Made by a program: the position numbers and the translations under genes. Positions 24,118 to 31,759 of a stretch of DNA of 64,000 bases are shown piece by piece (within the stretch, counting starts at the first letter, position 1; each line of letters begins with the position of its first letter). Source of the DNA: Thermosipho sp. (in: thermotogales) (GTDB lineage: Bacteria > Thermotogota > Thermotogae > Thermotogales > Fervidobacteriaceae); NCBI GenBank assembly GCA_030153605.1, contig JASKLO010000003.1, positions 37,308 through 101,307 of the forward strand. The letters run 5' to 3'. The notes beneath the pieces were generated by a model that saw only the letters and a list, made by a program, of their open reading frames with translations, ran no database searches and was not told where the DNA came from.

Positions 24118-25983
24118 ATTATCTTCAAGCAGGAAATTTATGTTTCTTATTATTCCTTCCTTGTCAAGACCAAAAATTTTGAATAGATATTTATAATTAC
24201 CAGAAACAGGAAATCTATCAATGCCTACTTTTAGAAATTTTTCCGGTATAATTTTCATTTCAAAAAGTTTTGATTCAATCATTTTCCCTAGCCCGTTAAA
24301 TATGTTGTGATCTTCAAGAACTAGTATTTTTGACCTTGAATATCTTGATAAAATTTCTTCGTCAAGATCTAAAGGACATGAGACATTTAATAAGGCAATA
24401 TCTTTTCCTTGTTTTCTTAATTCATCAACAGCTTCTATTGCATTTGGTACCACAGAACCCATGGTTATAACTATTAAATCATTTCCATCTCTTAGAACAT
24501 CAATTTTTCCGTACTCAAAATTATAATGTTCATCATAGTAAAGTGTACCGTCTTCCTTTTTAATAGGATTTAGTTTGCTTCTTCCCATAGCAATTACAAA
24601 ATTTCCATATTTTGTCGCAACATATCTAACAACTTTATCAGTTTGATTAGGATCAGCAGGTACAATTACTTTATAGCCATACCAGGCAGTTGGAGCAGAA
24701 ACATAATTTAAAGCATGATGTGTTTTACCATCTTCACCAACATCTATTCCACAATGAGTTACAACTACTTTTAAATTTGTATGGTTTATTGCATTTAACC
24801 TATGTTGGTTAAAAGTTTCATCAATTCCAAATACTCCAAAATCGGCAAAGAATGTAACAAAACCTTCGACACTTAAAGCCCCAGAAAGAGCAGCAGCATT
24901 ATGTTCCTGAACACCTAATTCAATTAACCTATCTGGTCTTTCACGGTCTAAGATATCTAATTTTACTGAACTTTTCAAATCACAATCAACCGCGACAATG
25001 TTATTGTTTAAAAGTGCTAAATCAGTTATTGCTCTTCCCAAAGCAGTACGATTATCAATTTTATCAGTATAAATTCTTGGTGTGCCAGTATCAATTTTGA
25101 CTTCATATTCGAGTTTAACTTTTTTGTGTTCAATTATGGGTAATTCATTTCTCATTTTAATATATTTTTCAGTATCATTTTCAATATTTAATTCTTTTAA
25201 TGCTTTTTCTAATTCATCGCTGTTTAGGGGTTTTCCATGATAATCTGGCTTATCTTCCATAAAAGAAACACCTTTTCCTATAATTGTGTGTGCAATTATT
25301 ACTGTGGGATGATTATCATTTTTTGCAATAGTTAAGGCTGATAAAATTTGTTCATAATCATGGCCATTTATTTCAATAACTTTCCAACCAGCTGCTTCAT
25401 ATTCAGCTTTAATATTTACATACATAATTTCTCTAGCACGACCACTAATTTGAATGTCATTATAATCAACTAAAACAGTTAGATTATCCAACTTATATTT
25501 AACAGCGGTTCTTCTAGCTTCAGCAACTTGTCCTTTAGCACTTTCACCATCACTCATTAAAACATATACATGGTAATCAGCATTTTTGAGTTTAGCAGCA
25601 AGAGCCATTCCTACACCAGCAGATAAACCTTGACCTAAATTTCCAGTTGTCCATTCGATTCCTGGAATTCCTCTAGTAATGTGACCTTCAAAAATGCTAG
25701 AAGGATGTCTAAAACCAGATATTACTTTATCTCTTTCAACAAAGCCAAAAGCAGCTAAAGTACTATAGACTGCCGGTGAAATATGCCCATGACTAATAAT
25801 AATCCTATCCCTTTTTTCATTCCACGGGTCATTAGGAAATACATTTGCAAAAGAGTATAGAGAAACTAACAAGTCGATGGAAGAAAGTGAGCCTCCTGGA
25901 TGGCCTGAATTAGCAACATAAGTCATTTTTAAAATATCACCTCTACAATTTCTTGCCATTTCTTTGATATTTTCAATAGTCAA
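24115..25983 (-). CDS. tkt: Transketolase
   Basis: Thiamine-diphosphate enzyme of the pentose phosphate pathway. Full-length single polypeptide: NSGHPGGSLSSIDLL near the N-terminus, SDGESAKGQVAEA with the metal-binding IQISGRA, the pyrimidine domain with VDCDLKSS and GVQEHNAAALSGALS, and a C-terminal domain with DHNIFNGLGKMI. TTG at 25983 is preferred over GTG at 25992 because the latter overlaps the AGGAGGTG ribosome site (25990-25997). Single-gene unit divergent from the flavin reductase gene. Confidence 0.95.
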   Translation of the reverse strand: MTIENIKEMARNCRGDILKMTYVANSGHPGGSLSSIDLLVSLYSFANVFPNDPWNEKRDRIIISHGHISPAVYSTLAAFGFVERDKVISGFRHPSSIFEGHITRGIPGIEWTTGNLGQGLSAGVGMALAAKLKNADYHVYVLMSDGESAKGQVAEARRTAVKYKLDNLTVLVDYNDIQISGRAREIMYVNIKAEYEAAGWKVIEINGHDYEQILSALTIAKNDNHPTVIIAHTIIGKGVSFMEDKPDYHGKPLNSDELEKALKELNIENDTEKYIKMRNELPIIEHKKVKLEYEVKIDTGTPRIYTDKIDNRTALGRAITDLALLNNNIVAVDCDLKSSVKLDILDRERPDRLIELGVQEHNAAALSGALSVEGFVTFFADFGVFGIDETFNQHRLNAINHTNLKVVVTHCGIDVGEDGKTHHALNYVSAPTAWYGYKVIVPADPNQTDKVVRYVATKYGNFVIAMGRSKLNPIKKEDGTLYYDEHYNFEYGKIDVLRDGNDLIVITMGSVVPNAIEAVDELRKQGKDIALLNVSCPLDLDEEILSRYSRSKILVLEDHNIFNGLGKMIESKLFEMKIIPEKFLKVGIDRFPVSGNYKYLFKIFGLDKEGIIRNINFLLEDN

Positions 25984-26022
25984 GATACACACCTCCTAGA
26001 TGATTATTGGCTTCACTTTAAT

Positions 26023-26031
26023 ATTATATCA
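26023..26031 (-). promoter_or_regulatory. Extended -10 promoter of transketolase
   Basis: Minus-strand TGaTATAAT 40 bases upstream of the TTG start; no convincing -35. It faces an identical core on the plus strand 45 bases away. Confidence 0.55.
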
Positions 26032-26075
26032 TTATCTGTAAAAGTAAAGTTCTTGAATTTTTTTTTATCAAGCTA

Positions 26076-26084
26076 TGATATAAT
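26076..26084 (+). promoter_or_regulatory. Extended -10 promoter of the 26.1-36.9 kb operon
   Basis: TGaTATAAT, 17 bases before the start codon of the flavin reductase gene, with TTGAAT at 26053 rather far upstream (20-nt spacing). It is the only clear promoter for the run that includes the pilus genes. Confidence 0.55.
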
Positions 26085-26101
26085 AATTTTGAGGTGAAAC
26101 T

Positions 26102-26560
26102 ATGGACGCAATTGGAAAATTATATTCTTCAGTTGTCGTTGTTACAATGAATTATAATAATACTATTAATGGAATTACTGTAGCCTGGATTACAAGAGTT
26201 TCAATTAATCCAAAATTAATAGCTATTTCAATTGGAAAGACAAGGTTTAGTCACGAATTATTGAATAAGTCAAAATATTTTGGAGTTTGTGTATTGAAAA
26301 AAAATCAAAAAAACATTGCAGAATTATTTGGAACACGATCTGGCAAAAATTATAATAAATTTGAAAATGTAGATTTTATTTTTTCTGAAAGAAACTTACC
26401 TATAATAAAGAATTCTTTAGCATATATCGAATGTGAAATAATTGATAGTTTTGATGCCGGAGATCATACTTTATTTGTTGGAAAAGTTTTAGAAGAAAAA
26501 TTATTTGATGATGATAGCCCTTTATTATTTGGTGATCATAGAATTTTGGAGGGAAAATGA
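26102..26560 (+). CDS. Flavin reductase-like FMN-binding protein
   Basis: A 152-residue flavoprotein of the flavin reductase/DIM6-NTAB fold. Features are SSVVVVTMNYNNTINGITVAWITRVSINPKLIAISI (flavin-binding beta barrel start), FSHELLNKSKYFGVCVL and AGDHTLFVGKVLEE at the end. It could be a flavin reductase or flavoredoxin-like electron carrier; partner unknown. GAGGTG precedes the ATG. It starts a co-directional set that continues into the pilus genes, without obvious functional connection. Confidence 0.83.
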   Translation: MDAIGKLYSSVVVVTMNYNNTINGITVAWITRVSINPKLIAISIGKTRFSHELLNKSKYFGVCVLKKNQKNIAELFGTRSGKNYNKFENVDFIFSERNLPIIKNSLAYIECEIIDSFDAGDHTLFVGKVLEEKLFDDDSPLLFGDHRILEGK

Positions 26561-27175
26561 ATGTTTGAGCATTATTATTCAGAAGAACCATCCAGCAAGC
26601 TGAAAATCAAAGAAATTGAATTAGCTTTGTTTAATGGTCATATTTATAAATTTAAAACCCCTTCTGGTGTTTACTCTTTCGGAAAAGTAGATAAAGCCAC
26701 AAAAATTTTGATAGAAACTCTGATTAAAGAAAATTCGATAAAAGATGGAAAAGTTTTAGATATTGGATGTGGATATGGTTTAATTGGAATTACGTTAAAA
26801 AAAGAATATCCTGAAATTGATCTATTTATGAGCGACATTAATAAAAGAGCTGTTGAATTTGCTAAAATTAATTCAAAATTAAACAATATTGAATCTACTT
26901 TAAAGCAAGGGAATTTATATGAAGTTTGGGAAAATGAAAAATTTAATCATATAGTTTCCAATCCGCCTATAGTGGCTGGTAAAGAAGTTTGGATGAACCT
27001 GATAACTGGCGCATTTGAGCATTTATTGGAAAACGGTACGTTGACACTGGTAGCATATCATAATAAAGGTGGAAAAAGAATAAGGGATTTTATGAAACAA
27101 ATTTTTGGTAATGTAAAAGAATTGACTAAAGAAGGAGGCATAAGAGTTTATCAATCGATAAAAAATGATAATTGA
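26561..27175 (+). CDS. Class I SAM-dependent methyltransferase, RsmC-like
   Basis: The N-terminal half has a short beta motif (KFKTPSGVYSFGKVDKAT) followed by KVLDIGCGYGLIGI (SAM motif I), LFMSDINKRAVEFAKIN and the catalytic SNPPIVAG (NPP[I] motif), the order seen in RsmC/small MTS methyltransferases that methylate N2 of guanine in 16S rRNA. At 204 residues it is the single-domain form. The ATG directly follows the previous stop, and the end overlaps the ABC ATPase gene by 11 bases. Confidence 0.83.
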   Translation: MFEHYYSEEPSSKLKIKEIELALFNGHIYKFKTPSGVYSFGKVDKATKILIETLIKENSIKDGKVLDIGCGYGLIGITLKKEYPEIDLFMSDINKRAVEFAKINSKLNNIESTLKQGNLYEVWENEKFNHIVSNPPIVAGKEVWMNLITGAFEHLLENGTLTLVAYHNKGGKRIRDFMKQIFGNVKELTKEGGIRVYQSIKNDN

Positions 27176-27842
27176 CTTACAAAACGTATCCTATATATAT
27201 AATAAAGGAACTCCATTAGAAAAAGTAGTATTAAAAAATATTAATTTAAAAATTACCGAAAACAGTGTTATTTATATAATTGGTAAAACGGGTTCAGGAA
27301 AAACCACTCTTTTATATTTAATTGATTTTTTAATTAAACCAACTTCTGGTATAATATTAGTAGATAATCAAAATCCATATGAAAATCCACATAAATTTCG
27401 CAGAAAAATAGGTTTTGCTTTCCAATTCCCTGAAAAACAATTTTTTTCAGAGACAGTTAAAGATGAATTAATGTTTTCTTTGGTGAATTTTAATATTGAA
27501 AATATTAATGAAAGAATAAATTTGATTAAAGAAATATTAGACATTGATGACGAAATGCTAGAAAAAAATCCTTTTAGTTTGTCAGGAGGGGAACAAAGAA
27601 GAGTAGCAATTGCTTCGGTAATTGCACATGATCCTGAGTTATTAATTTTAGATGAACCTACAGCTAGCTTGGATTATATAACCGAAAAAAGAATAATAGA
27701 ATTCTTGAAAGAATGGACAAAAATGCATAAAAAAAGCCTTGTTATTGTTACTCACGATATTGAAAAATTTGAAAGTATTCCTGGACAAGTTTATACATTA
27801 AATAATGGTGAAATTTCGAGGGGGGGTTGTTTTGGTTTTTAA
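27165..27842 (+). CDS. ecfA: Energy-coupling factor (ECF) type ABC transporter ATPase
   Basis: Walker A GKTGSGKTTLL, Q-loop FQFPEKQFFSETVKDEL (the FQ.PE.Q pattern specific for ECF/CbiO ATPases), signature LSGGEQRR, Walker B LLILDEPTASLD and switch His in VTHD. No EcfT or second ATPase is adjacent; my recollection is that ECF genes are scattered in Thermotoga as well. Cofactor or vitamin uptake is the general role. It overlaps pilC by 11 bases with pilC's TTG start. Confidence 0.9.
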   Translation: MIIDLQNVSYIYNKGTPLEKVVLKNINLKITENSVIYIIGKTGSGKTTLLYLIDFLIKPTSGIILVDNQNPYENPHKFRRKIGFAFQFPEKQFFSETVKDELMFSLVNFNIENINERINLIKEILDIDDEMLEKNPFSLSGGEQRRVAIASVIAHDPELLILDEPTASLDYITEKRIIEFLKEWTKMHKKSLVIVTHDIEKFESIPGQVYTLNNGEISRGGCFGF

Positions 27843-29034
27843 ATATATTGCTATTAATAAAGAAAAAAAGAGGGTTTCTGGTACAATAGAAGCAGATAAT
27901 TTAAAAGAAGCTATTTTTAGACTTAGATCTAATGGTTTTGCAGTAATAGAAATAAAAGAAGTAAAAGGAATTAATTTAAATCCATTTAAAAATCTTTTTT
28001 CTATACCTTTAAGTGATATTGTTTTATTTTCTAGGCAACTAGAAACTATGATAAGTGCTGGTATAAGAATTCGAGATGCGTTAGACGTATTAGAAAAACA
28101 AGAAATGTTTACAAAAAGATTTAGGAACATTTTAAAAAAAGTAATAAATGAACTTGATGGAGGAAGTACATTTTCAGAGGCTCTTGAAAAGCAAGGAGTT
28201 TTTGATGAAGTATTGTTGAATATGATAAAAGCTGGTGAAGAAGGTGGAGTTTTAGATGTTACTCTTCAAAAATTAGCAAATTATTATGAAAATGTTAATC
28301 GAATGCAGCAACAAGTAAAATCTGCAATGGTTTATCCAACTTTTATTTTAAGTTTTGCGGTTATTGTGGTTGTAGTTATTAGTGTTTTTATCCTTCCAAG
28401 ATTGTTCAGTGCATTTGGTAATAATATTCCTCAAACTGGTATGATTGCCTTTTTAATGAAACTAAATCAAACTTTAACAAACAACTGGTTTGGTTCTATT
28501 TTAGTAGTTCTAGGTGCTTTAATTGGTATTGTTGTTTTTATGAAAACTAAATACGGTGAAATGACTAAAGAATTTTTAGGAAATATAATACCTCCAGTAA
28601 GAAAATTGCGAGAAAAAATAACTCAAGAAAGATTTTGTAGAACATTTGGAGTTTTAATAGGAAGTGGGGTTTCTGTAATTGATGCGTTAGAAATGGCAGC
28701 TAAAGCTTCAAATAATAGAAAATTCATCAACAAAATAAAAAATGTGCAGGATAAAGTGAAATCTGGTAGTACCTTAAAAAATGCTTTAAAATCAGAAAAA
28801 GTTTTTCCTCAAATTATTTATGAAATGGTAGGAACTGGTGAAGAAACAGGTCAACTTGATGTGGTTATGGATAAAGTTGCCAATTTTTTTGAAGATCAAG
28901 TTCAGCAAGATACTAAAAAATTACTCTCTTTAATCGAACCAATGATGATAGCCTTTGTTGGTTTATTTATTGCATTTTTAGCTTATACGATGTATTCGAC
29001 AATTTTTTCAATGCAATCAACTATAGGTGGTTAA
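27832..29034 (+). CDS. pilC: Type II secretion/type IV pilus inner-membrane platform protein
   Basis: Two GspF domains (about residues 60-185 and 262-385) each followed by membrane helices. LSDIVLFSRQLETMISAGI and RFCRTFGVLIGSGVSVIDALEMA mark the repeats; KAGEEGGVLDVTL and GTGEETGQLDVVM are the conserved GE.sG.L motifs. TTG at 27832 has GAGGGGGGG 5 nt upstream and gives the usual N-terminus FKYIAINKEKKRVSG. No PilB-like assembly ATPase is in this window. Confidence 0.93.
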   Translation: MVFKYIAINKEKKRVSGTIEADNLKEAIFRLRSNGFAVIEIKEVKGINLNPFKNLFSIPLSDIVLFSRQLETMISAGIRIRDALDVLEKQEMFTKRFRNILKKVINELDGGSTFSEALEKQGVFDEVLLNMIKAGEEGGVLDVTLQKLANYYENVNRMQQQVKSAMVYPTFILSFAVIVVVVISVFILPRLFSAFGNNIPQTGMIAFLMKLNQTLTNNWFGSILVVLGALIGIVVFMKTKYGEMTKEFLGNIIPPVRKLREKITQERFCRTFGVLIGSGVSVIDALEMAAKASNNRKFINKIKNVQDKVKSGSTLKNALKSEKVFPQIIYEMVGTGEETGQLDVVMDKVANFFEDQVQQDTKKLLSLIEPMMIAFVGLFIAFLAYTMYSTIFSMQSTIGG

Positions 29035-29036
29035 GA

Positions 29037-29381
29037 ATGTCGTATATAGAAATTTTGGCTGTCATTGTGATTTCAGTTTTAATTTTTTCAATTTCAATAT
29101 TTGGGGTATTTAGAATTTTAGATAGTAATATTTTTAAAGAAGAATTTCTTTTAACTTACGTTTATTGCGGCTTATGGAAATCTCAAGGTGATTATTTGAA
29201 ATATTACGACAACTCGTTAAAGATATATTATTCTGAAAATGATTTAAATTTGTATAAGATTGTGGATAATAGTTTATTTGATAATAGAGAACTAATAATT
29301 ATTCCTTTTAAATGGGTAAATGGAGGTACATTTGATAACATTTCCATTGAACCAATAACCTTCGAAGTTAACAGAAAATAA
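29037..29381 (+). CDS. Pseudopilin-like minor protein without a leader peptide
   Basis: YIEILAVIVISVLIFSISIFGVF resembles the hydrophobic N-terminal helix of type IV pseudopilins, with Glu in the right register (compare FTLIELLVVIAI), but only Met-Ser precede it, so no prepilin leader with a Gly/Ala cleavage site. No in-frame start upstream would add one. The rest (about 90 residues) is a small strand-rich domain. Position between pilC and pilM supports a role in the pilus or secretion machine. Confidence 0.55.
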   Translation: MSYIEILAVIVISVLIFSISIFGVFRILDSNIFKEEFLLTYVYCGLWKSQGDYLKYYDNSLKIYYSENDLNLYKIVDNSLFDNRELIIIPFKWVNGGTFDNISIEPITFEVNRK

Positions 29382-29393
29382 GGGGGGATTAAA

Positions 29394-30335
29394 TTGATAA
29401 ATTTATTTGGGAGAAGAATAATTTCATTTGATGTTAGAAATAATGGTTTATTTTATAGTATTGGAAATTATATGTTTAATAAAGTTAAGATTAAAGAAAT
29501 GGGTGAATTTAATTCAAACATTAAATTTCAAGATGATGATCTTATAGTAGTAAACCTTCCTTGGGATTTGATTCTTCACTTATCTATTGAAGTTCCTGGA
29601 ATTAAAAAGGAAAAAGAATTAAAAGAATTTTTACAAATTGAGGTTTCTCAAAATTTGGGAATGGAACCCGACGAGTTGTATTTTGATTATATAAAGCCTT
29701 TTACTGATAAAATAAATGTTTTTGTTGTTAAAAAATACGAATTAAATCAATATTTGGAAAATATTTCGTCAGTTGGTATTCCAGAACCTGATATTCTTTT
29801 CCCAGATATTATTAAAGAAATGTTGATGATTAAAAGGTATGTTGGATTAAATATGTATTTTGTTATTACAAGCGATTATTCAGGAACATTAATATTAATG
29901 GACAATGATTTGAAATTTTTAAGATTTTCATATTTAACTCTTGAATATTTAAATAGGGTTGTTTATGATGAGTTTGGCGAGGGCATTTATAATATTGAAA
30001 AATTTGGTGATATGGAATTAAAAAATAGAGTAAAACAATTTTTAAAACCATTAATTGTTGATTTTATTTCAGAAATTGAAAGAGAAATTTTAATTTCGGT
30101 TAATTCAACAGAAGGTGAAATTTCTACGGATATTTTAAATGGGATAATAATAGTTACAGATTCTAAATTAGTTAATAATGCTATTGAAGAAAATTATTCT
30201 TTGGGAGACATACTTAGCAAAAAATTTGTCTCTCCTCATCTTATTTTTACCGTAGAGGAATATTCTTATTTAGGTTGTTTAGGTTTGATGGTGAGAGGGG
30301 GTAATGAAATTGGAAAAGTTAAATTTATACACTAA
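29394..30335 (+). CDS. pilM: PilM-like actin-fold pilus assembly protein
   Basis: About 313 residues; the N-terminal part VIINLFGRRIISFDVRNNGLF and LPWDLILHLSIEVPGIKKEKELKEFLQIEV is typical for PilM/GspL cytoplasmic domains (the 'p.l..kel...i..e...'). TTG start at 29394 with AAGGGGGGA upstream. It is followed by PilN- and PilO-like genes in the canonical M-N-O-P-Q order. Sequence similarity to well-studied PilM is modest, so order is important evidence. Confidence 0.8.
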   Translation: MINLFGRRIISFDVRNNGLFYSIGNYMFNKVKIKEMGEFNSNIKFQDDDLIVVNLPWDLILHLSIEVPGIKKEKELKEFLQIEVSQNLGMEPDELYFDYIKPFTDKINVFVVKKYELNQYLENISSVGIPEPDILFPDIIKEMLMIKRYVGLNMYFVITSDYSGTLILMDNDLKFLRFSYLTLEYLNRVVYDEFGEGIYNIEKFGDMELKNRVKQFLKPLIVDFISEIEREILISVNSTEGEISTDILNGIIIVTDSKLVNNAIEENYSLGDILSKKFVSPHLIFTVEEYSYLGCLGLMVRGGNEIGKVKFIH

Positions 30336-30885
30336 AAAAATTCAGAAAATTTCTATACAAAAATTTTTAATTTATTTGATAATAGCTTTGATACCATTTG
30401 TTTCAATAATGTTTTATACATATGTATGGACTCAATGGAAAATTAATGAGATTGCTGTGAAATATCCTAAAGTTTTGAATTTAATAGATTTAAATGATTT
30501 TAGGAATGCTCCAAATATTATAAATAACGAAATTACAAATTTTAATGGAAAAATTCAAACAATTACTAAAAAAATTGATCAATACCATGAATATTTTAAC
30601 AAAGTATTAATTTCTAAATACTTTTTACAAGTACTGTTTGATGAATTTAATAAGCTAAAGAGCAAAAATTCTGATTTAGAATATTTTGTTGACTACATAG
30701 AAATTAATTCGGATAAATATTTTGTTAGATTTTATGAATTTTCTGAAAGCTCTAAAGTAAATGTTGAAGAAATATTAAAAAGGTTAAAAATTATATATAA
30801 AGATCCCAACCTTTATTTAAATTCAACAAAAAACTTATATGGTAATTTTAAAATGTTTGAATATATTTTGGAGGGATCATTATGA
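30304..30885 (+). CDS. pilN: PilN-like bitopic pilus assembly protein
   Basis: A short cytoplasmic N-terminus, one membrane helix (about residues 20-40: FLIYLIIALIPFVSIMFYTYVW), then a coiled-coil and small alpha/beta domain, the PilN layout. It lacks the clear 'INLLP' motif seen in many PilN. GAGAGGGGG lies in the end of pilM, which it overlaps by 32 bases. Assignment rests on topology and gene order. Confidence 0.68.
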   Translation: MKLEKLNLYTKKIQKISIQKFLIYLIIALIPFVSIMFYTYVWTQWKINEIAVKYPKVLNLIDLNDFRNAPNIINNEITNFNGKIQTITKKIDQYHEYFNKVLISKYFLQVLFDEFNKLKSKNSDLEYFVDYIEINSDKYFVRFYEFSESSKVNVEEILKRLKIIYKDPNLYLNSTKNLYGNFKMFEYILEGSL

Positions 30886-31314
30886 AATTAAATAGAAAAA
30901 TTTCAATTCTTTTTATAATATTGATTTTAGTCTTTTCAGTTGCTTTTTCGTTTTATTACCTTTTTGTTATACAAAGAACGTTTATACAACGTTTAGATAA
31001 TGATACTAAAAAATTAAATGATTTAATAGTCCAATATGAACATCTCGAAAAAGAATTAAATTCTTTAAAAAATGAAATTAATTCAGACAGTTTAAGAGTA
31101 AATATTTACAAATATTTTTCTAGCAATAATCTTATCAATCGTACTTTTGAAAAAAAATGAGTTTTTAGCTTTATTAAGAGATTTATTAAACTCTAGATCG
31201 GTTTTAATTTCTCAACTTAAAGTTAAAGTAAATACAACATATCCTTTTGTTTTTGATGAACCTAAAAAATTAACTGTAAGTTTTTATTTAAAGGTAGGTG
31301 ATACAATTGAATAA
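30882..31314 (+). CDS. pilO: PilO-like protein, broken by a frameshift at A8-TGA
   Basis: The first frame (30882-31160) gives 92 residues: a membrane helix (ISILFIILILVFSVAFSFYY), then a coiled coil. It stops at TGA right after a run of eight A (31150-31157). In the +1 frame coding continues to TAA at 31312-31314 with 51 more residues (EFLALLRDLLNS..., YPFVFDEPKKLTVSFYLKV), matching the C-terminal domain of PilO. Seven A instead of eight would restore one 143-residue frame. It could be a sequencing error, a real mutation or productive slippage. Confidence 0.65.
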
Positions 31315-31759
31315 GAAATTTCTTTTAATTCTATTATTTATAATAATTTTATTTGCAATTGTTTTCTACTTTTTAATGGGCAACAATTCTAAAGTTTCAA
31401 CCACAACTACAAATATTATTCCAAAAAGAACATATAGAAATTTAACAAATAATTTTATAATGATTGAAAATGTTTCATTTTTTGATCCATATTTATTAAA
31501 TGTTAATTTTTCAGATGTAAGCGGAAAAGGTTATCCATTAGTAAACGATATTAAATTTTTAGGTTATTATCAAGATAATGTTGGAAAATATATATATGTT
31601 ATCGAAAATAATGATATTAATAAATATAATAGTAAAGATCTAATATCTCAGAGATATTATATTTTGAAAATTATGGACTATCAATTAATTGTTTTAGATA
31701 CTAACGAGGGAACAATAAAATTAATAATTTCAAATAGTTATGGGGGGAATCAATTATGA
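31307..31759 (+). CDS. Bitopic protein in the PilP position
   Basis: 150 residues: membrane helix KFLLILLFIIILFAIVFYFL, then a Thr-rich linker and a small strand-rich extracytoplasmic domain (IMIENVSFFDPYLL, DIKFLGYYQDNVGKYIYVIE, KIMDYQLIVLDTNEGTIKLII). This is the order and size of PilP, which bridges PilNO to the secretin, but sequence similarity is too weak to name it. TTG at 31307 has AAGGTAGGTG upstream and overlaps the shifted pilO end. GGGG precedes the next start. Confidence 0.55.
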   Translation: MNKKFLLILLFIIILFAIVFYFLMGNNSKVSTTTTNIIPKRTYRNLTNNFIMIENVSFFDPYLLNVNFSDVSGKGYPLVNDIKFLGYYQDNVGKYIYVIENNDINKYNSKDLISQRYYILKIMDYQLIVLDTNEGTIKLIISNSYGGNQL

